Notes: a model not told the origin generated them from the letters alone. DNA of 64,000 bases from Chromobacterium phragmitis (GCF_003325475.1 NZ_CP029495.1:1054001-1118000); one strand, 5' to 3'. Shown: positions 44,197 through 53,421, counted from the stretch's first letter. Numbers and translations: made by a program.

Positions 44197-45474
44197 ATGA
44201 CCCTGGCCACCATCCATTGGCGGCGCGACGTGTTCTCGCGCACCATGCTCGTCTGCGTGTTCACCGGCTTCGCCTCCGGCCTGCCGCTGTACACCCTGAT
44301 CAACCTGTTGCCGGCCTGGCTGCGCAGCGAGGGCGTCGATCTCAAATCCATCGGCCTGTTCGCGCTGATCGGCCTGCCCTACACCTGGAAATTCCTGTGG
44401 TCGCCGCTGCTGGACCGCTACGCGCTGCCGCTGCTGGGCCGCCGCCGCGGCTGGATGCTGGCCACCCAGCTGGCGCTGCTGGGAAGCCTGGCGCTGCTGG
44501 GCCTGTTCGATCCGCGGCAAGACATCTGGAGCATCGCCGGGCTGGCGCTGACCGTGGCTTTCTTCTCCGCCAGCCAGGACATCGTGCTGGACGCCTTCCG
44601 CCGCGAGATCCTCAGCGACGTCCAGCTAGGCCTGGGCAACACCGTCCACATCAACGCCTACCGGCTGGCCGGCCTGGTGCCGGGCTCGCTGTCGCTGATC
44701 CTGGCCGACCATCTGGACTGGGGCAGCGTCTTCGTGGTCACAGCGCTGTTCATGCTGCCCGGCGCGCTGATGACGCTGATGGTGAAGGAGCCCGCTCAGG
44801 CGCCCGGCAGCCCGAAAACGCTGCGCGAGGCGGTGGTGGAGCCCTTCCACGAATTCCTCACCCGCCAGGGCTGGCAAGGCGCGCTGTGGATATTGGGCTT
44901 CATCTTCCTGTACAAGCTGGGCGACAGCATGGCCACCTCGCTGGCCACGCCGTTCTATCTCGACATGGGCTACGCCAAGTCGCAGATCGGCCTGGTGGCC
45001 AAGCACGCGGCGCTGTGGCCGGCGGTGATAGGCGGCCTGCTGGGCGGCCTGTGGATGATCAAGCTGGGCATCAACCGCGCGCTGTGGGCCTTCGGCGTGG
45101 TGCAGGTGGTGTCGATTCTGGGCTTCGCCTGGCTGTCCAGCTACGGCCGCTTCGACAGCGTGGGCGCAGCGGAACTGTCCATGCTGGCGGTGGTGATAGG
45201 CTTCGAGGCGCTGGGCGTCGGCCTGGGCACCGCGGCCTTCGTCGCCTTCATCGCCCGCAGCACCCATCCGGCCTATACCGCGACTCAGTTCGCGCTGTTC
45301 ACCAGTCTGGCGGCGGTGCCGCGCACGCTGGCCAACGCCGCCACCGGCTATATCGTCGACTCGGTGGGCTGGACCTCGTTCTTCTTCCTGTGCACGGCGC
45401 TGGCGCTGCCCGGCATGATGTTGCTGGCTCGGGTCGCCCCCTGGGGAGACGATCCGCTGCCAGAGAAAGCCTGA
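44197..45474 (+). CDS. ampG: AmpG-type muropeptide permease (MFS)
   Basis: A 425-residue major facilitator protein with about twelve helices. It matches AmpG in FTGFASGLPLYTLINLLPAWLRSEGVDLKSIGLFALIGLPYTWKFLWSPLLDRY split across the first two helices, and in SASQDIVLDAFRREIL. AmpG imports anhydro-muropeptides released from the cell wall for recycling and beta-lactamase signalling. The start MTLATIHWRR is chosen by family length; a longer frame upstream overlaps yqaE. No strong ribosome-binding site is seen. Confidence 0.88.
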   Translation: MTLATIHWRRDVFSRTMLVCVFTGFASGLPLYTLINLLPAWLRSEGVDLKSIGLFALIGLPYTWKFLWSPLLDRYALPLLGRRRGWMLATQLALLGSLALLGLFDPRQDIWSIAGLALTVAFFSASQDIVLDAFRREILSDVQLGLGNTVHINAYRLAGLVPGSLSLILADHLDWGSVFVVTALFMLPGALMTLMVKEPAQAPGSPKTLREAVVEPFHEFLTRQGWQGALWILGFIFLYKLGDSMATSLATPFYLDMGYAKSQIGLVAKHAALWPAVIGGLLGGLWMIKLGINRALWAFGVVQVVSILGFAWLSSYGRFDSVGAAELSMLAVVIGFEALGVGLGTAAFVAFIARSTHPAYTATQFALFTSLAAVPRTLANAATGYIVDSVGWTSFFFLCTALALPGMMLLARVAPWGDDPLPEKA

Positions 45475-45478
45475 ACGG

Positions 45479-45901
45479 CTACATCCGGCAGTTCTCAACG
45501 CCGCTCTCCTGCCGGCACTGGCGGATATTGCCGTCCTGGTCCAGCTTCAGCAGCCACTCCTCCAGGCCAGAGCCCGTCTTGGGCCTGGCCTCGATGATGA
45601 AGCTGGCCTGATCCAGATTTTCCGAGGACGGCGCCAGGCTGCTGAAGCCGATCACGAAGGCGCCGGTCTCCAGCACCGGCAGCTGCGGCCAGGACAGCGT
45701 CCCCTCCTGATGATATCCGCCGCGCAGCTGGTACCAACGCTGCATGTAATGGCCGTTTTCCAACAAAGCCGCCCTGGCTTCCGCCAATCGGGCCCGCTGC
45801 AGATGCTGACTGTATCCCGGCACCGCCAACGCCAGCAATACCGCCAGGATGGCCATGCAGACAACCAGCTCGGTCAAGGTAAAGCCGCCTCGCCGCCTCA
45901 T
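45479..45901 (-). CDS. PilE-like minor type IV pilin
   Basis: A 140-residue prepilin. The leader MRRRGG is followed by the cleavage site and N-methylated helix FTLTELVVCMAILAVLLALAVPGYSQHL, with Glu5 present. The globular part has QRWYQLRGGY and a C-terminal pair of cysteines (RQC...NC) able to form the pilin disulfide loop. It is last in a five-gene minor pilin operon and overlaps the pilX stop. It resembles PilE/ComE-type minor pilins that follow pilY1 in other bacteria. Its stop is four bases from the convergent ampG stop. Confidence 0.85.
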   Translation of the reverse strand: MRRRGGFTLTELVVCMAILAVLLALAVPGYSQHLQRARLAEARAALLENGHYMQRWYQLRGGYHQEGTLSWPQLPVLETGAFVIGFSSLAPSSENLDQASFIIEARPKTGSGLEEWLLKLDQDGNIRQCRQESGVENCRM

Positions 45902-46527
45902 TCCTCCACCTCCCGCCAATCCAGCCGCCGCCCTTCATCCGCCTCCTCTCCGACCCGATACCAGCTTTGCAGCGTCACAGCGTTCTGCGGCTGCCGCCCC
46001 CAGGCCCGCACCGTGATGCGGTACAGACGATCCCTGGCGGCATCGCCGAAACGCGGATCTATCAGCTCTACCACGTAGCGGGGATTCCACCAGCCAAACG
46101 CGCCGCCTCGCACCCGCTGCGGACAGCCTGTCTGCGGGCCGCCGGGAGACAGCGCGTATTCGCGGCTATTGCCGCAGGGATGCAACAAATCCTGATCATT
46201 GACGCGGCGCCGGTGCGGCGGCTCCCTGGGCTCGCACAGACCTTTCCCCTCCGCGCCATCGCAACTGGGCGGAAACAGCCGGCCCTCGCCATACAGCTTG
46301 TCCGGATCGGCGGCCGCCAGCGCCAGACGGCGATCCAATCGCCATACCCACTGCTCGGCGCCGAGCAGCGCCTGCCGCGCCTGAGTCTCCGCTCGCTGTC
46401 TGTCTTCGGCATTGTCGGCTTGCCTGCCGACTGACTCCAATTGCCGCGATGAAGACAACACCAGCAAACTCACCAACGCGAGCAACGACAATACCAGCGG
46501 CAGCGCGCCTCCAGCCTGCCGGCTCAC
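45898..46527 (-). CDS. pilX: PilX-like minor pilin assembly protein
   Basis: A 209-residue protein starting at GTG (MSRQAGG), with the prepilin-like hydrophobic helix ALPLVLSLLALVSLLVLSSS preceded by GG. The segment RQADNAEDRQRAETQARQALLGAEQWVW is the PilX N-terminal pattern (x-NxxDRxxAxxAAxxAL.AE). Glu5 is absent, as is usual in PilX. Several cysteine-bearing loops follow. The GTG overlaps the pilW stop as GTGA. Confidence 0.82.
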   Translation of the reverse strand: MSRQAGGALPLVLSLLALVSLLVLSSSRQLESVGRQADNAEDRQRAETQARQALLGAEQWVWRLDRRLALAAADPDKLYGEGRLFPPSCDGAEGKGLCEPREPPHRRRVNDQDLLHPCGNSREYALSPGGPQTGCPQRVRGGAFGWWNPRYVVELIDPRFGDAARDRLYRITVRAWGRQPQNAVTLQSWYRVGEEADEGRRLDWREVEE

Positions 46528-47399
46528 CGTGCCGCTCCGCAGACAGGCGCGGCATCCAGCGCCAACTCCAGCTCCAATTGGCTGACCGGAGTTTCCCTGT
46601 CGTCCGGATACCATTCCAGACTCAGCCTGGCCGCTTGCGGAACTTGGCCGGCAGGCCAGGATCCCGGCGCACGCCAGCTCCATCGCGCGGTCTCGCCGCA
46701 GCCCTGTCGTTCCAATAACCTCAGTTCCATGCGCTTCACTCCGTCCAGAACCAGCCTCTCCTCGCCATCCGACAAACCGCCCTCCCAATCGCGCACCAGC
46801 AGGCGGTATCCACGCCCGACCGCCTCCAGGCGATAACGGCGCTCGCGAGGAAGCCACAGTTGCATCGAGGGCAGATGCACGCCATCCTCCCGCGGCGACA
46901 AGGGCAAGGCCGGAGTCAGGCGCAGCTCAGGCGCATCGGAGTCTCCTCGCCATTGCGCCCCGCTTCCGTCCAGCATTCGACCGCTGCCGCAACTTCCCAG
47001 CCAGACGCGGCGCCATTGCCGCCAGGTTTCCGGCGCCTGTTTCATCAACTGCATGCCTTCCAGGCTGTCGCCCACTCTCAATGCCCGGATAACGCCAAGC
47101 TCCCGCCCCGGCAAACGCAGCCGCCACTCTCCCGCAGAAAAGTCGCTTGGGAGCCATGGCAGGGACTTGCATCCGAGCCGGCCATGAGCGGACAGGTCCC
47201 GCGCCAGCAGCCGCAGCACCCATCGCGCATCCTGTGTCCGGCTCATCCTGTGTTCGACGGTCCTCGCGCCCTGCAGCACCGTGATCAGCGCTGTCAGCGA
47301 TAGCGCAAACACCAATGAGGCAAGCGCAGCGGCAATCAACATGCCCAGCAGCGTCATGCCCTGTTGCCGCCTAAGGTCGCAGCGGCCAGACACCGGCAT
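46524..47399 (-). CDS. pilW: PilW-like minor pilin
   Basis: A 291-residue prepilin. The leader MPVSGRCDLRRQQG ends at the peptidase site before MTLLGMLIAAALASLVFALSLTAL. Position 5 of the mature protein is Gly and not the usual Glu. The PilW-type segment TQDARWVLRLLARDLSAHGRLGC follows, then a long beta-rich globular domain. The start overlaps pilV by 29 bases. It is placed by operon position and length; GspJ-like is the equivalent in secretion systems. Confidence 0.82.
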   Translation of the reverse strand: MPVSGRCDLRRQQGMTLLGMLIAAALASLVFALSLTALITVLQGARTVEHRMSRTQDARWVLRLLARDLSAHGRLGCKSLPWLPSDFSAGEWRLRLPGRELGVIRALRVGDSLEGMQLMKQAPETWRQWRRVWLGSCGSGRMLDGSGAQWRGDSDAPELRLTPALPLSPREDGVHLPSMQLWLPRERRYRLEAVGRGYRLLVRDWEGGLSDGEERLVLDGVKRMELRLLERQGCGETARWSWRAPGSWPAGQVPQAARLSLEWYPDDRETPVSQLELELALDAAPVCGAAR

Positions 47400-47865
47400 G
47401 CTCCAGCCACTTGCCGCCCAGACGGGCGCGCCAGGCGACGCGCACCGCCCATTCGCCTTTGCCGTCGCAACCGGCATTCGCCAAGGTGGGCCTGACCTTG
47501 CTGTCGCCGCGGCAAACGATGCCGCGGGCCCGCACGCTTCTTCCCTCGGCTTGCAAGGCCCGCTTGAAACGGAACAAGGCCGCATCGGCCAACTGTTGCG
47601 CCGAACATGCCGTCAGGCAGTCGCCCCCGGACATGTGGTCGTCGTAGCCGCCTTCCAGATAGTGCGGCCAAACGCTTTCCGGACTGGCCTGGATGGCGCT
47701 GGCCAAAGCGGCCACGGCATCTCCGACCCGGCCGCCGAACTCCGAGTCCCTCGCCTGCGACAACGACTTGGCCTGGACGGAAACAAGCGCCAGCACCGCC
47801 AATGCCCAAATCAATAGCGCCACCTGCGCTTCGACCAGGCTGAACCCGCGCTCACCCGCAATCAT
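47371..47865 (-). CDS. pilV: PilV-like minor pilin
   Basis: A 164-residue prepilin. Short leader MIAGERG, then FSLVEAQVALLIWALAVLALVSVQ with Glu5 present, the GspI/PilV-type start. Six cysteines in the globular part (GGDCLTACSAQQ, IVCRGD, AGCDG) suggest disulfides. It overlaps fimT by 14 bases and pilW by 29 bases, so the three are translationally linked. Confidence 0.84.
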   Translation of the reverse strand: MIAGERGFSLVEAQVALLIWALAVLALVSVQAKSLSQARDSEFGGRVGDAVAALASAIQASPESVWPHYLEGGYDDHMSGGDCLTACSAQQLADAALFRFKRALQAEGRSVRARGIVCRGDSKVRPTLANAGCDGKGEWAVRVAWRARLGGKWLEHAGVWPLRP

Positions 47866-48388
47866 TCCTCACCTCTCCCTGCCATACCCTTCCAGTCGCC
47901 TCCACCATCAAATCCAGACACTGGCTGCGTCCTTTCAATTGAAAACGCTGCGGCTGCCTGAGCCGCCCCTCCGGCGTCCAGGACAATTGACGCGCCGACG
48001 CGAACACCTGGACATGCTCGCCATCGAACATCGCCAGGCTCAATCGCTCGCCGCTATCGTAGTAGCCATTGGCGGCCCCCTGATCGGCATAGATCAGCGC
48101 GCCCTCCGGCCAACTCTGGCGGGCTCCTCCCAAGGCTGGCTGACAACCTTGCAGTTCGCGGTTCACTTTCAGATTCGCCGCGCACAGGAAGACCGGCCGA
48201 TTGAGCCTCAAGGCCTCGCCCCGCGCATGCCGCAAGCTTCCCGTCAGGGCCATGGCGTGGCTGCGCAAGCGCTGCCGCTCCACCATCCGTCCCAGGTCTG
48301 GCAAAGCCAGGCTGGCCCCGATGGCGGCTACCGCCAGCGCCGCCATCATTTCCAGCAGGGTCAAACCGGCATGACGCGATCCGCTCAT
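47852..48388 (-). CDS. fimT: FimT/GspH-like minor pilin
   Basis: A 178-residue prepilin. Leader MSGSRHAG, then LTLLEMMAALAVAAIGASLALPDL with Glu5 present. QRLRSHAMALTGSLRHARGEALRLNRPVFLC is the GspH/FimT segment. FimT in some bacteria binds DNA for natural transformation through basic C-terminal residues; the C-terminus here (KGRSQCLDLMVEATGRVWQGEVRNDC) is moderately basic. The ATG with GGAG six bases upstream is chosen over one four codons earlier. It is first in the minor pilin operon. Confidence 0.85.
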   Translation of the reverse strand: MSGSRHAGLTLLEMMAALAVAAIGASLALPDLGRMVERQRLRSHAMALTGSLRHARGEALRLNRPVFLCAANLKVNRELQGCQPALGGARQSWPEGALIYADQGAANGYYDSGERLSLAMFDGEHVQVFASARQLSWTPEGRLRQPQRFQLKGRSQCLDLMVEATGRVWQGEVRNDCG

Positions 48389-48518
48389 CTCCCGCTCCAT
48401 TCCCGCATATGGAAGTTTCAGTTTGGAAGGCGGCTCCGGGCCACCTCTCGCACGCCTGTACCAAAGCAGGAGGCGGAGGTTCCCGGCTCATGCCCAAAGA
48501 GCAGGTTGCAAACGATGC

Positions 48519-48547
48519 AAAAACAAAACGGCGCCGAAGGCGCCGTT
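48519..48547 (-). terminator. Intrinsic terminator of polA
   Basis: On the minus strand AACGGCGCC-TTC-GGCGCCGTT forms a nine-base stem (48527-48535 and 48539-48547) followed by TTTTGTTTTT. It lies 23 bases after the polA stop and separates it from the minor pilin operon on the same strand. Confidence 0.88.
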
Positions 48548-48569
48548 GGCGGGTGGAACACAGCCGTGC

Positions 48570-51368
48570 TCAGTGCGCAGCTTCCCAGCTATCGCCGAAA
48601 CCGACCTCGGCCAGCAACGGCACCTTGAGTTTGGCCGCCTCGGCCATGATCTCAGGCAGCTTGCGCTTGACCCGCTCCAGCTCGGCCTGCGGCACCTCCA
48701 GCACCAGTTCGTCGTGCACTTGCATGATCAGCTTGCTTTGCAAACCGTCACGTTCCAGCCAGTCCTGCACCGCGATCATCGCCAGCTTGATCAGGTCGGC
48801 CGCGGTACCCTGCATCGGCGCGTTGATCGCCGCGCGTTCGGCGCCGGCGCGGCGGCCCGGATTGCTGAGCTTGATGTCTGGCAAATACAGGCGGCGGCCG
48901 AACACGGTTTCCACGTAGCCCTGCTCGCGCGCCTTCTCGCGCGTGGTCTGCATGTATTCGGCCACGCCCGGGTAGCGCATGAAGTAGCGGTCGATGTACT
49001 GCTGGGCGGCGCTGCGCTCGATGTCCAGCTGGGCGGCGAGGCCAAACGCGCTCATGCCGTAGATCAGGCCGAAGTTGATCGCCTTGGCCGCGCGGCGCTG
49101 GTCCGACGTGACCGCGCCGAGATCGACGCCGAACACCTCCGCCGCGGTGGCGCGGTGGATGTCTTCGCCGCTGGCGAAGGCCTTCAGCATGCCCTCGTCG
49201 TCGGACAGGTGGGCCATGATGCGCAGCTCGATCTGCGAATAGTCGGCCGACACGATCTGCCAGCCGGCCGGCGCGATGAAGGCTTCGCGCACGCGGCGGC
49301 CCTCGGCGGTGCGCACCGGGATGTTCTGCAGATTGGGATCGTTGCTGGACAAACGGCCAGTGATCGCCACCGCCTGTGCATAAGTCGTGTGCACGCGGCC
49401 GGTCTGTGGATAAATCAGCGTCGGCAGCTTGTCGGTATACGTGGACTTCAGCTTGGCCAACCCGCGGTATTCCAGGATGCGTTTGGGCAACGGGTGGTCC
49501 AGCGCCAGTTGTTCCAGCACCGACTCGTCGGTGGAATAACCGCCGCTCGGCGTCTTCTTGACCCCCTTGGTCGGGATCGCCAACTTGCCGAACAGGATTT
49601 CCTGCAGCTGCTTGGGCGAGTTCAGATTGAAAGGCTGGCCGGCCAATTCGTAAGCCTGCTCCTCCAGCTCCAGCATCTGGCTGCCCAGCTGGTGGCTCTG
49701 CGCGGCCAGCTTGTCGCGGTCGATCAGCACGCCATGCCGTTCCATCTTGAACAACACCTCGGCCACCGGCAGCTCGATGTCGCGGTAGACCTTTTCCAGA
49801 TCGCCGCTCAATTGGCCGGCGAAGTGCTGGTTCAAGCGCAGTGTGATGTCGGCGTCTTCGGCCGCGTAATTGGCGGCGATGTCGACGTCCACCTCGCCGA
49901 AACCGATCTGCTTGGCGCCCTTGCCGCAGATGTCCTCGTAGCTGACGGTGTCCTCTCCCAGATGGCGGCGCGCCAGGTCGTCCATATTGTGGCGCTGGTG
50001 GCTTTCCAGCACGTAGGAGGCCAACATCGAATCATCGACGATGCCGCGCAGGGCGATGCCGTGATTGGCCAGCACGTGGCTGTCGTACTTCAGGTTCTGT
50101 CCGCACTTCTTCTGGCGGGCGTCCTCCAGCCACGGCTTCAGCCTGGCCAGGGCAGCGTCCAGCGGCAATTGTTCCGGCGCGCCGGCGTAATGGTGTCCCA
50201 GCGGCAGGTAGGCAGCCTGGCCGGCCTCCACCGAGAAGCTGACGCCGACGATGCGCGCCTGCATTGGGTCCAGGCTGGTGGTTTCGGTGTCGAAGGACAC
50301 CACCTTGGCTGCCGCCAGCTTGGCCAGCCAGGCATCCAGCTGCGCGTCGGTGAGAATGGTTTCGTAATGGCGCGCCAGCGCGCCTTCAGCCGGGACGGCT
50401 TGGGCCGATGGCGCGGCGGCCGGCTCGGCGAACATGTCGCCCTGGGCCTGATCGCCGCGCGGGGCGGCCGGCGCGTCCTCGCCGCGCTGGGCGACCGCCG
50501 GCATCTCCGAGCCCGCGGTCACCTCGCGGTAGAAGGTGCGGAAACCCAGGTCCTGGAATAGCTCGGCCAGGCGCGGCTTGTCTTTCTGCCCATGCTGCAG
50601 GCCCGGCAGGCCATGCGGCAGGTCCGTCGCTAGGTTCACCTCGCAATCGATGGTGATCAGCCGCCTGCCCATCGGCAGCCAGTCCAGCGCCGCGCGCAGG
50701 TTCTCGCCCACCTTGCCGCCGACCCTATCGGCCTGGGCGACGATGGCGTCCAGGCTGCCGTACTCCTCCAGCCACTTCACCGCGGTCTTCGGCCCGCACT
50801 TGTCGACGCCGGGCACGTTGTCCACTTTGTCGCCGATCAGGGTCAGGTAGTCGATGATCCGGTTCGGCGGCACCCCGAATTTTTCCTTCACCCCGGCTTC
50901 GTCCAGCAGCTCGTTGGTCATGGTGTTGACAAGAGTGACGTCCGCCGTCACCAGCTGCGCCATGTCCTTGTCGCCGGTGGAGACGATCACCTTCATGCCG
51001 GCCGCCGCCCCCAGGCGCGCCAGCGTGCCGATCACGTCGTCGGCCTCCACGCCCGGCACCGCCAGCATCGGCCAGCCGGAAGCTTGCACCACGTCGTGGA
51101 CCGCCGTAATCTGGGAAGCGAGCTCCTCGGGCATCGACGGGCGGTTGGCCTTGTATTCGGGGTACAGGTCGTCGCGGAAAGTCTTGCCCTTCGCGTCGAA
51201 GACGCAGGCGCTATAATCGAACTCAACCTCTTTCTCCAGCCGCCTGAGCATGTTGACCATGCCATAGACAGCCCCCACCGGGCGGCCATCCGGAGAACGC
51301 AAATCGGGCATCGCGTGAAAGGCGCGGTACAAATAAGAAGAGCCGTCGATCAATAACAATGTTTTCAT
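48570..51368 (-). CDS. polA: DNA polymerase I
   Basis: A 932-residue three-domain polymerase for repair and Okazaki fragment processing. The 5' nuclease domain (about 1-290) begins LLLIDGSSYLYRAFHAM. The 3'-5' exonuclease (about 330-520) keeps its metal ligands: VSFDTETTSLD, NLKYDSHVL and YAAEDADITLRL, so proofreading should be active. The polymerase domain has motif A DYSQIELRIMAHLSDD, motif B RRAAKAINFGLIYG and motif C QVHDELVLEVP. The start codon is only 13 bases from the divergent LOG gene. Confidence 0.96.
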   Translation of the reverse strand: MKTLLLIDGSSYLYRAFHAMPDLRSPDGRPVGAVYGMVNMLRRLEKEVEFDYSACVFDAKGKTFRDDLYPEYKANRPSMPEELASQITAVHDVVQASGWPMLAVPGVEADDVIGTLARLGAAAGMKVIVSTGDKDMAQLVTADVTLVNTMTNELLDEAGVKEKFGVPPNRIIDYLTLIGDKVDNVPGVDKCGPKTAVKWLEEYGSLDAIVAQADRVGGKVGENLRAALDWLPMGRRLITIDCEVNLATDLPHGLPGLQHGQKDKPRLAELFQDLGFRTFYREVTAGSEMPAVAQRGEDAPAAPRGDQAQGDMFAEPAAAPSAQAVPAEGALARHYETILTDAQLDAWLAKLAAAKVVSFDTETTSLDPMQARIVGVSFSVEAGQAAYLPLGHHYAGAPEQLPLDAALARLKPWLEDARQKKCGQNLKYDSHVLANHGIALRGIVDDSMLASYVLESHQRHNMDDLARRHLGEDTVSYEDICGKGAKQIGFGEVDVDIAANYAAEDADITLRLNQHFAGQLSGDLEKVYRDIELPVAEVLFKMERHGVLIDRDKLAAQSHQLGSQMLELEEQAYELAGQPFNLNSPKQLQEILFGKLAIPTKGVKKTPSGGYSTDESVLEQLALDHPLPKRILEYRGLAKLKSTYTDKLPTLIYPQTGRVHTTYAQAVAITGRLSSNDPNLQNIPVRTAEGRRVREAFIAPAGWQIVSADYSQIELRIMAHLSDDEGMLKAFASGEDIHRATAAEVFGVDLGAVTSDQRRAAKAINFGLIYGMSAFGLAAQLDIERSAAQQYIDRYFMRYPGVAEYMQTTREKAREQGYVETVFGRRLYLPDIKLSNPGRRAGAERAAINAPMQGTAADLIKLAMIAVQDWLERDGLQSKLIMQVHDELVLEVPQAELERVKRKLPEIMAEAAKLKVPLLAEVGFGDSWEAAH

Positions 51369-51381
51369 AAGAGGCAGAAGT

Positions 51382-52110
51382 ATGAGCTTGTCCGATAAGT
51401 TACCGCAGACCAGCGATCGTCACGCCATGATGCAGCGCTTTCGTTCGCGCGAAGCCTGGCACGTGATGAAGATACTGTCGGAGTTTGTCGAGTCGGCCGA
51501 GGAACTGCAAGGCATCACGCCGGCCGTCAGCATATTCGGCAGCGCGCGCACCCCGCGCGACCACAAGTACTACAAACTGACCGAAGACGTGGCCCGCCGC
51601 CTGTCCGACTCCGGCTTCTCGGTGATATCCGGCGGCGGTCCCGGCATCATGGAGGCCGCCAACAAGGGGGCATTCTACGGCAGAAGTCCGTCCGTTGCGC
51701 TCAACATCGTGCTGCCGCACGAGCAAAAACCCAATGAGTACCAAGATCTGGCGGTCAAGTTCAATCACTTCTTCAGCCGCAAGGTGATGTTCGTCAAACA
51801 CGCCATCGCTTACGTGGTCATGCCCGGCGGCTTCGGCACGCTGGACGAGATGTTTGAAGCCTTGACGCTGATCCAGACCGGCAAGAGCCGCAAGATTCCC
51901 ATCATCCTGTGCTGCCACGAGTTCTGGGCCGGCCTGCTGGATTGGGTCAAGGACCGGCTGGTCAGCGAGGGCATGATCAACCCTGAGGATCTGAACCTGA
52001 TCCAATTGATCGACGATCCGCAGCAAATCGTCGACACCATTTTCAAACACTACGAAACCCGCGGCTTCGACGCGTTGCCCGAAGAACGCGAACAACTGCT
52101 CAACTTGTAA
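51382..52110 (+). CDS. LOG family (TIGR00730) Rossmann-fold protein
   Basis: A 242-residue protein with the LOG signature SGGGPGIMEAANKGAF and PGGFGTLDEMFEALTLIQTGK. This family includes cytokinin-activating phosphoribohydrolases that cleave nucleoside 5'-monophosphates; earlier annotation as lysine decarboxylase is wrong. The PGGxGTxxE motif with catalytic Arg/Glu pattern is intact. It is somewhat longer than minimal LOG proteins because of about 45 extra N-terminal residues. It starts a plus-strand group with DUF2782 and thrB, spaced 26 and 10 bases apart. Confidence 0.86.
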   Translation: MSLSDKLPQTSDRHAMMQRFRSREAWHVMKILSEFVESAEELQGITPAVSIFGSARTPRDHKYYKLTEDVARRLSDSGFSVISGGGPGIMEAANKGAFYGRSPSVALNIVLPHEQKPNEYQDLAVKFNHFFSRKVMFVKHAIAYVVMPGGFGTLDEMFEALTLIQTGKSRKIPIILCCHEFWAGLLDWVKDRLVSEGMINPEDLNLIQLIDDPQQIVDTIFKHYETRGFDALPEEREQLLNL

Positions 52111-52136
52111 TCGCCGCATACCAAAAAGGATAAATC

Positions 52137-52469
52137 ATGCGCCGCCTCTCCCTATTGCTCCTTCTCCTGCCGCTGACGCCCGCCCTGGCAGCGGAAAGCC
52201 CCGCCGCCCCCCCCAAGGCGGTAGTGCCGCCGCCGCCGACCATCAGCCCTTCCAACGCCGCGGAGCCGGAACCGGAAGTGCGTCTGATCCAGAAAGGCGA
52301 CGAGAAGATCGAGGAATACCGGCTGAACGGCCAGCTCTACATGGTCAAGGTCACGCCGTCCCACGGCGTGCCCTATTACCTGATTGACGACAACGGCTCC
52401 GGCACCATGAGGCAGATCGATCCCGCCACCCGCATCGTGGTCCCCCGCTGGGTCCTGGTTCGATTCTGA
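52137..52469 (+). CDS. DUF2782 family periplasmic protein
   Basis: A 110-residue protein with a signal peptide (RLSLLLLLLPLTPALA-AE), a proline-rich linker (PPKAVVPPPPTISP) and the DUF2782 core: EVRLIQKGDEKIEEYRLNGQLYMVKVTPSHGVPYYLID cut around strands, ending VPRWVLVRF. The family is widespread in proteobacteria and has no known function. A role at the cell envelope is inferred from the signal peptide. It lies between the LOG gene and thrB and may be co-transcribed with both. Confidence 0.83.
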   Translation: MRRLSLLLLLLPLTPALAAESPAAPPKAVVPPPPTISPSNAAEPEPEVRLIQKGDEKIEEYRLNGQLYMVKVTPSHGVPYYLIDDNGSGTMRQIDPATRIVVPRWVLVRF

Positions 52470-52479
52470 CGGAGGCGGC

Positions 52480-53421
52480 ATGTCGGTTTACACCACGGTC
52501 AGCCGGGAATCGCTGGAACACTGGCTGCAGGGCTACGCGCTGGGGCAATTGATAGATTTGCAGGGCATAGCAGCCGGAATCACCAATACCAACTATTTCG
52601 TCACCACCACGCATGGCCGCTACGTGCTGACGCTGTTCGAAACACTGCAACTGAAAGAGCTGCCCTACTACCTGACGCTGATGAGCCATCTGGCCAAGCA
52701 CGGCGTGGCCTGCCCGGCGCCGGTCGCCGATCACTCCGACCGCTTCGCCTCCCTGCTCGCAGGCAAGCCTGCATGCCTTGTCAGTTGCCTGTCAGGCGCA
52801 GATGTCGACGCCCCCAGCGCCGAGCAATGCCGTGCTGTCGGCGAAACGCTCGCCCAAATGCACAAAGCCGGGGCCACCTTCCCCTTGCTGATGAAAAATC
52901 CCCGCGGCCCCAGCTGGTGGAGCCGGACAGCCCAACAGCTGTATCCGCGACTTCCCGAGGACCAGGCCGCGCTGCTGCGCGAGGAAATCCAGTATCAGGA
53001 CGCCCACCGTTTTGATCATCTGCCCAGCGGCGTCATACACGCGGACCTGTTCCGCGACAATGTGTTGTTGGATGGAAACCACATCAGCGGCTTCATTGAT
53101 TTTTACTACGCCTGCAACGACATACTGCTGTACGACGTCGCTATCGCGGTCAACGACTGGGCCCGCCTCGACGATGGAGAAATGGATGACAACCGGGCAA
53201 GAATCTTCCTAGAAGGCTACCAGTCGGAACGTCCACTGGAAATGGCTGAGCGCAGCTGCTGGCCTGTCATGCTGCGGGCCGCGGCGCTGCGGTTCTGGGT
53301 CTCCCGCCTTCAGGATTTGTATCAACCGGCAAGTGGCGAACTGACTTACACCAAGGACCCGATGGTGTTTCAACGGCTGCTGCAAGCGCATCGGCAACGC
53401 CAGGACTTCTGGCTAGGCTGA
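52480..53421 (+). CDS. thrB: Homoserine kinase ThrB (APH-type)
   Basis: A 313-residue kinase with the aminoglycoside-phosphotransferase fold, the form of homoserine kinase used by many proteobacteria. It phosphorylates homoserine in threonine synthesis. ITNTNYFVTTTHGRYVLTLFE is the nucleotide-binding part; the catalytic loop HADLFRDNVLLDG and the metal-binding DFYYACND are intact. It starts ten bases after DUF2782. metX in this window uses the same substrate for the competing methionine branch. Confidence 0.93.
   Translation: MSVYTTVSRESLEHWLQGYALGQLIDLQGIAAGITNTNYFVTTTHGRYVLTLFETLQLKELPYYLTLMSHLAKHGVACPAPVADHSDRFASLLAGKPACLVSCLSGADVDAPSAEQCRAVGETLAQMHKAGATFPLLMKNPRGPSWWSRTAQQLYPRLPEDQAALLREEIQYQDAHRFDHLPSGVIHADLFRDNVLLDGNHISGFIDFYYACNDILLYDVAIAVNDWARLDDGEMDDNRARIFLEGYQSERPLEMAERSCWPVMLRAAALRFWVSRLQDLYQPASGELTYTKDPMVFQRLLQAHRQRQDFWLG

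Noticed and set aside
48423..50561. 712-codon open frame antisense to polA
   Set aside because: It lies wholly opposite a clear DNA polymerase I; composition is typical of GC-rich antisense frames.
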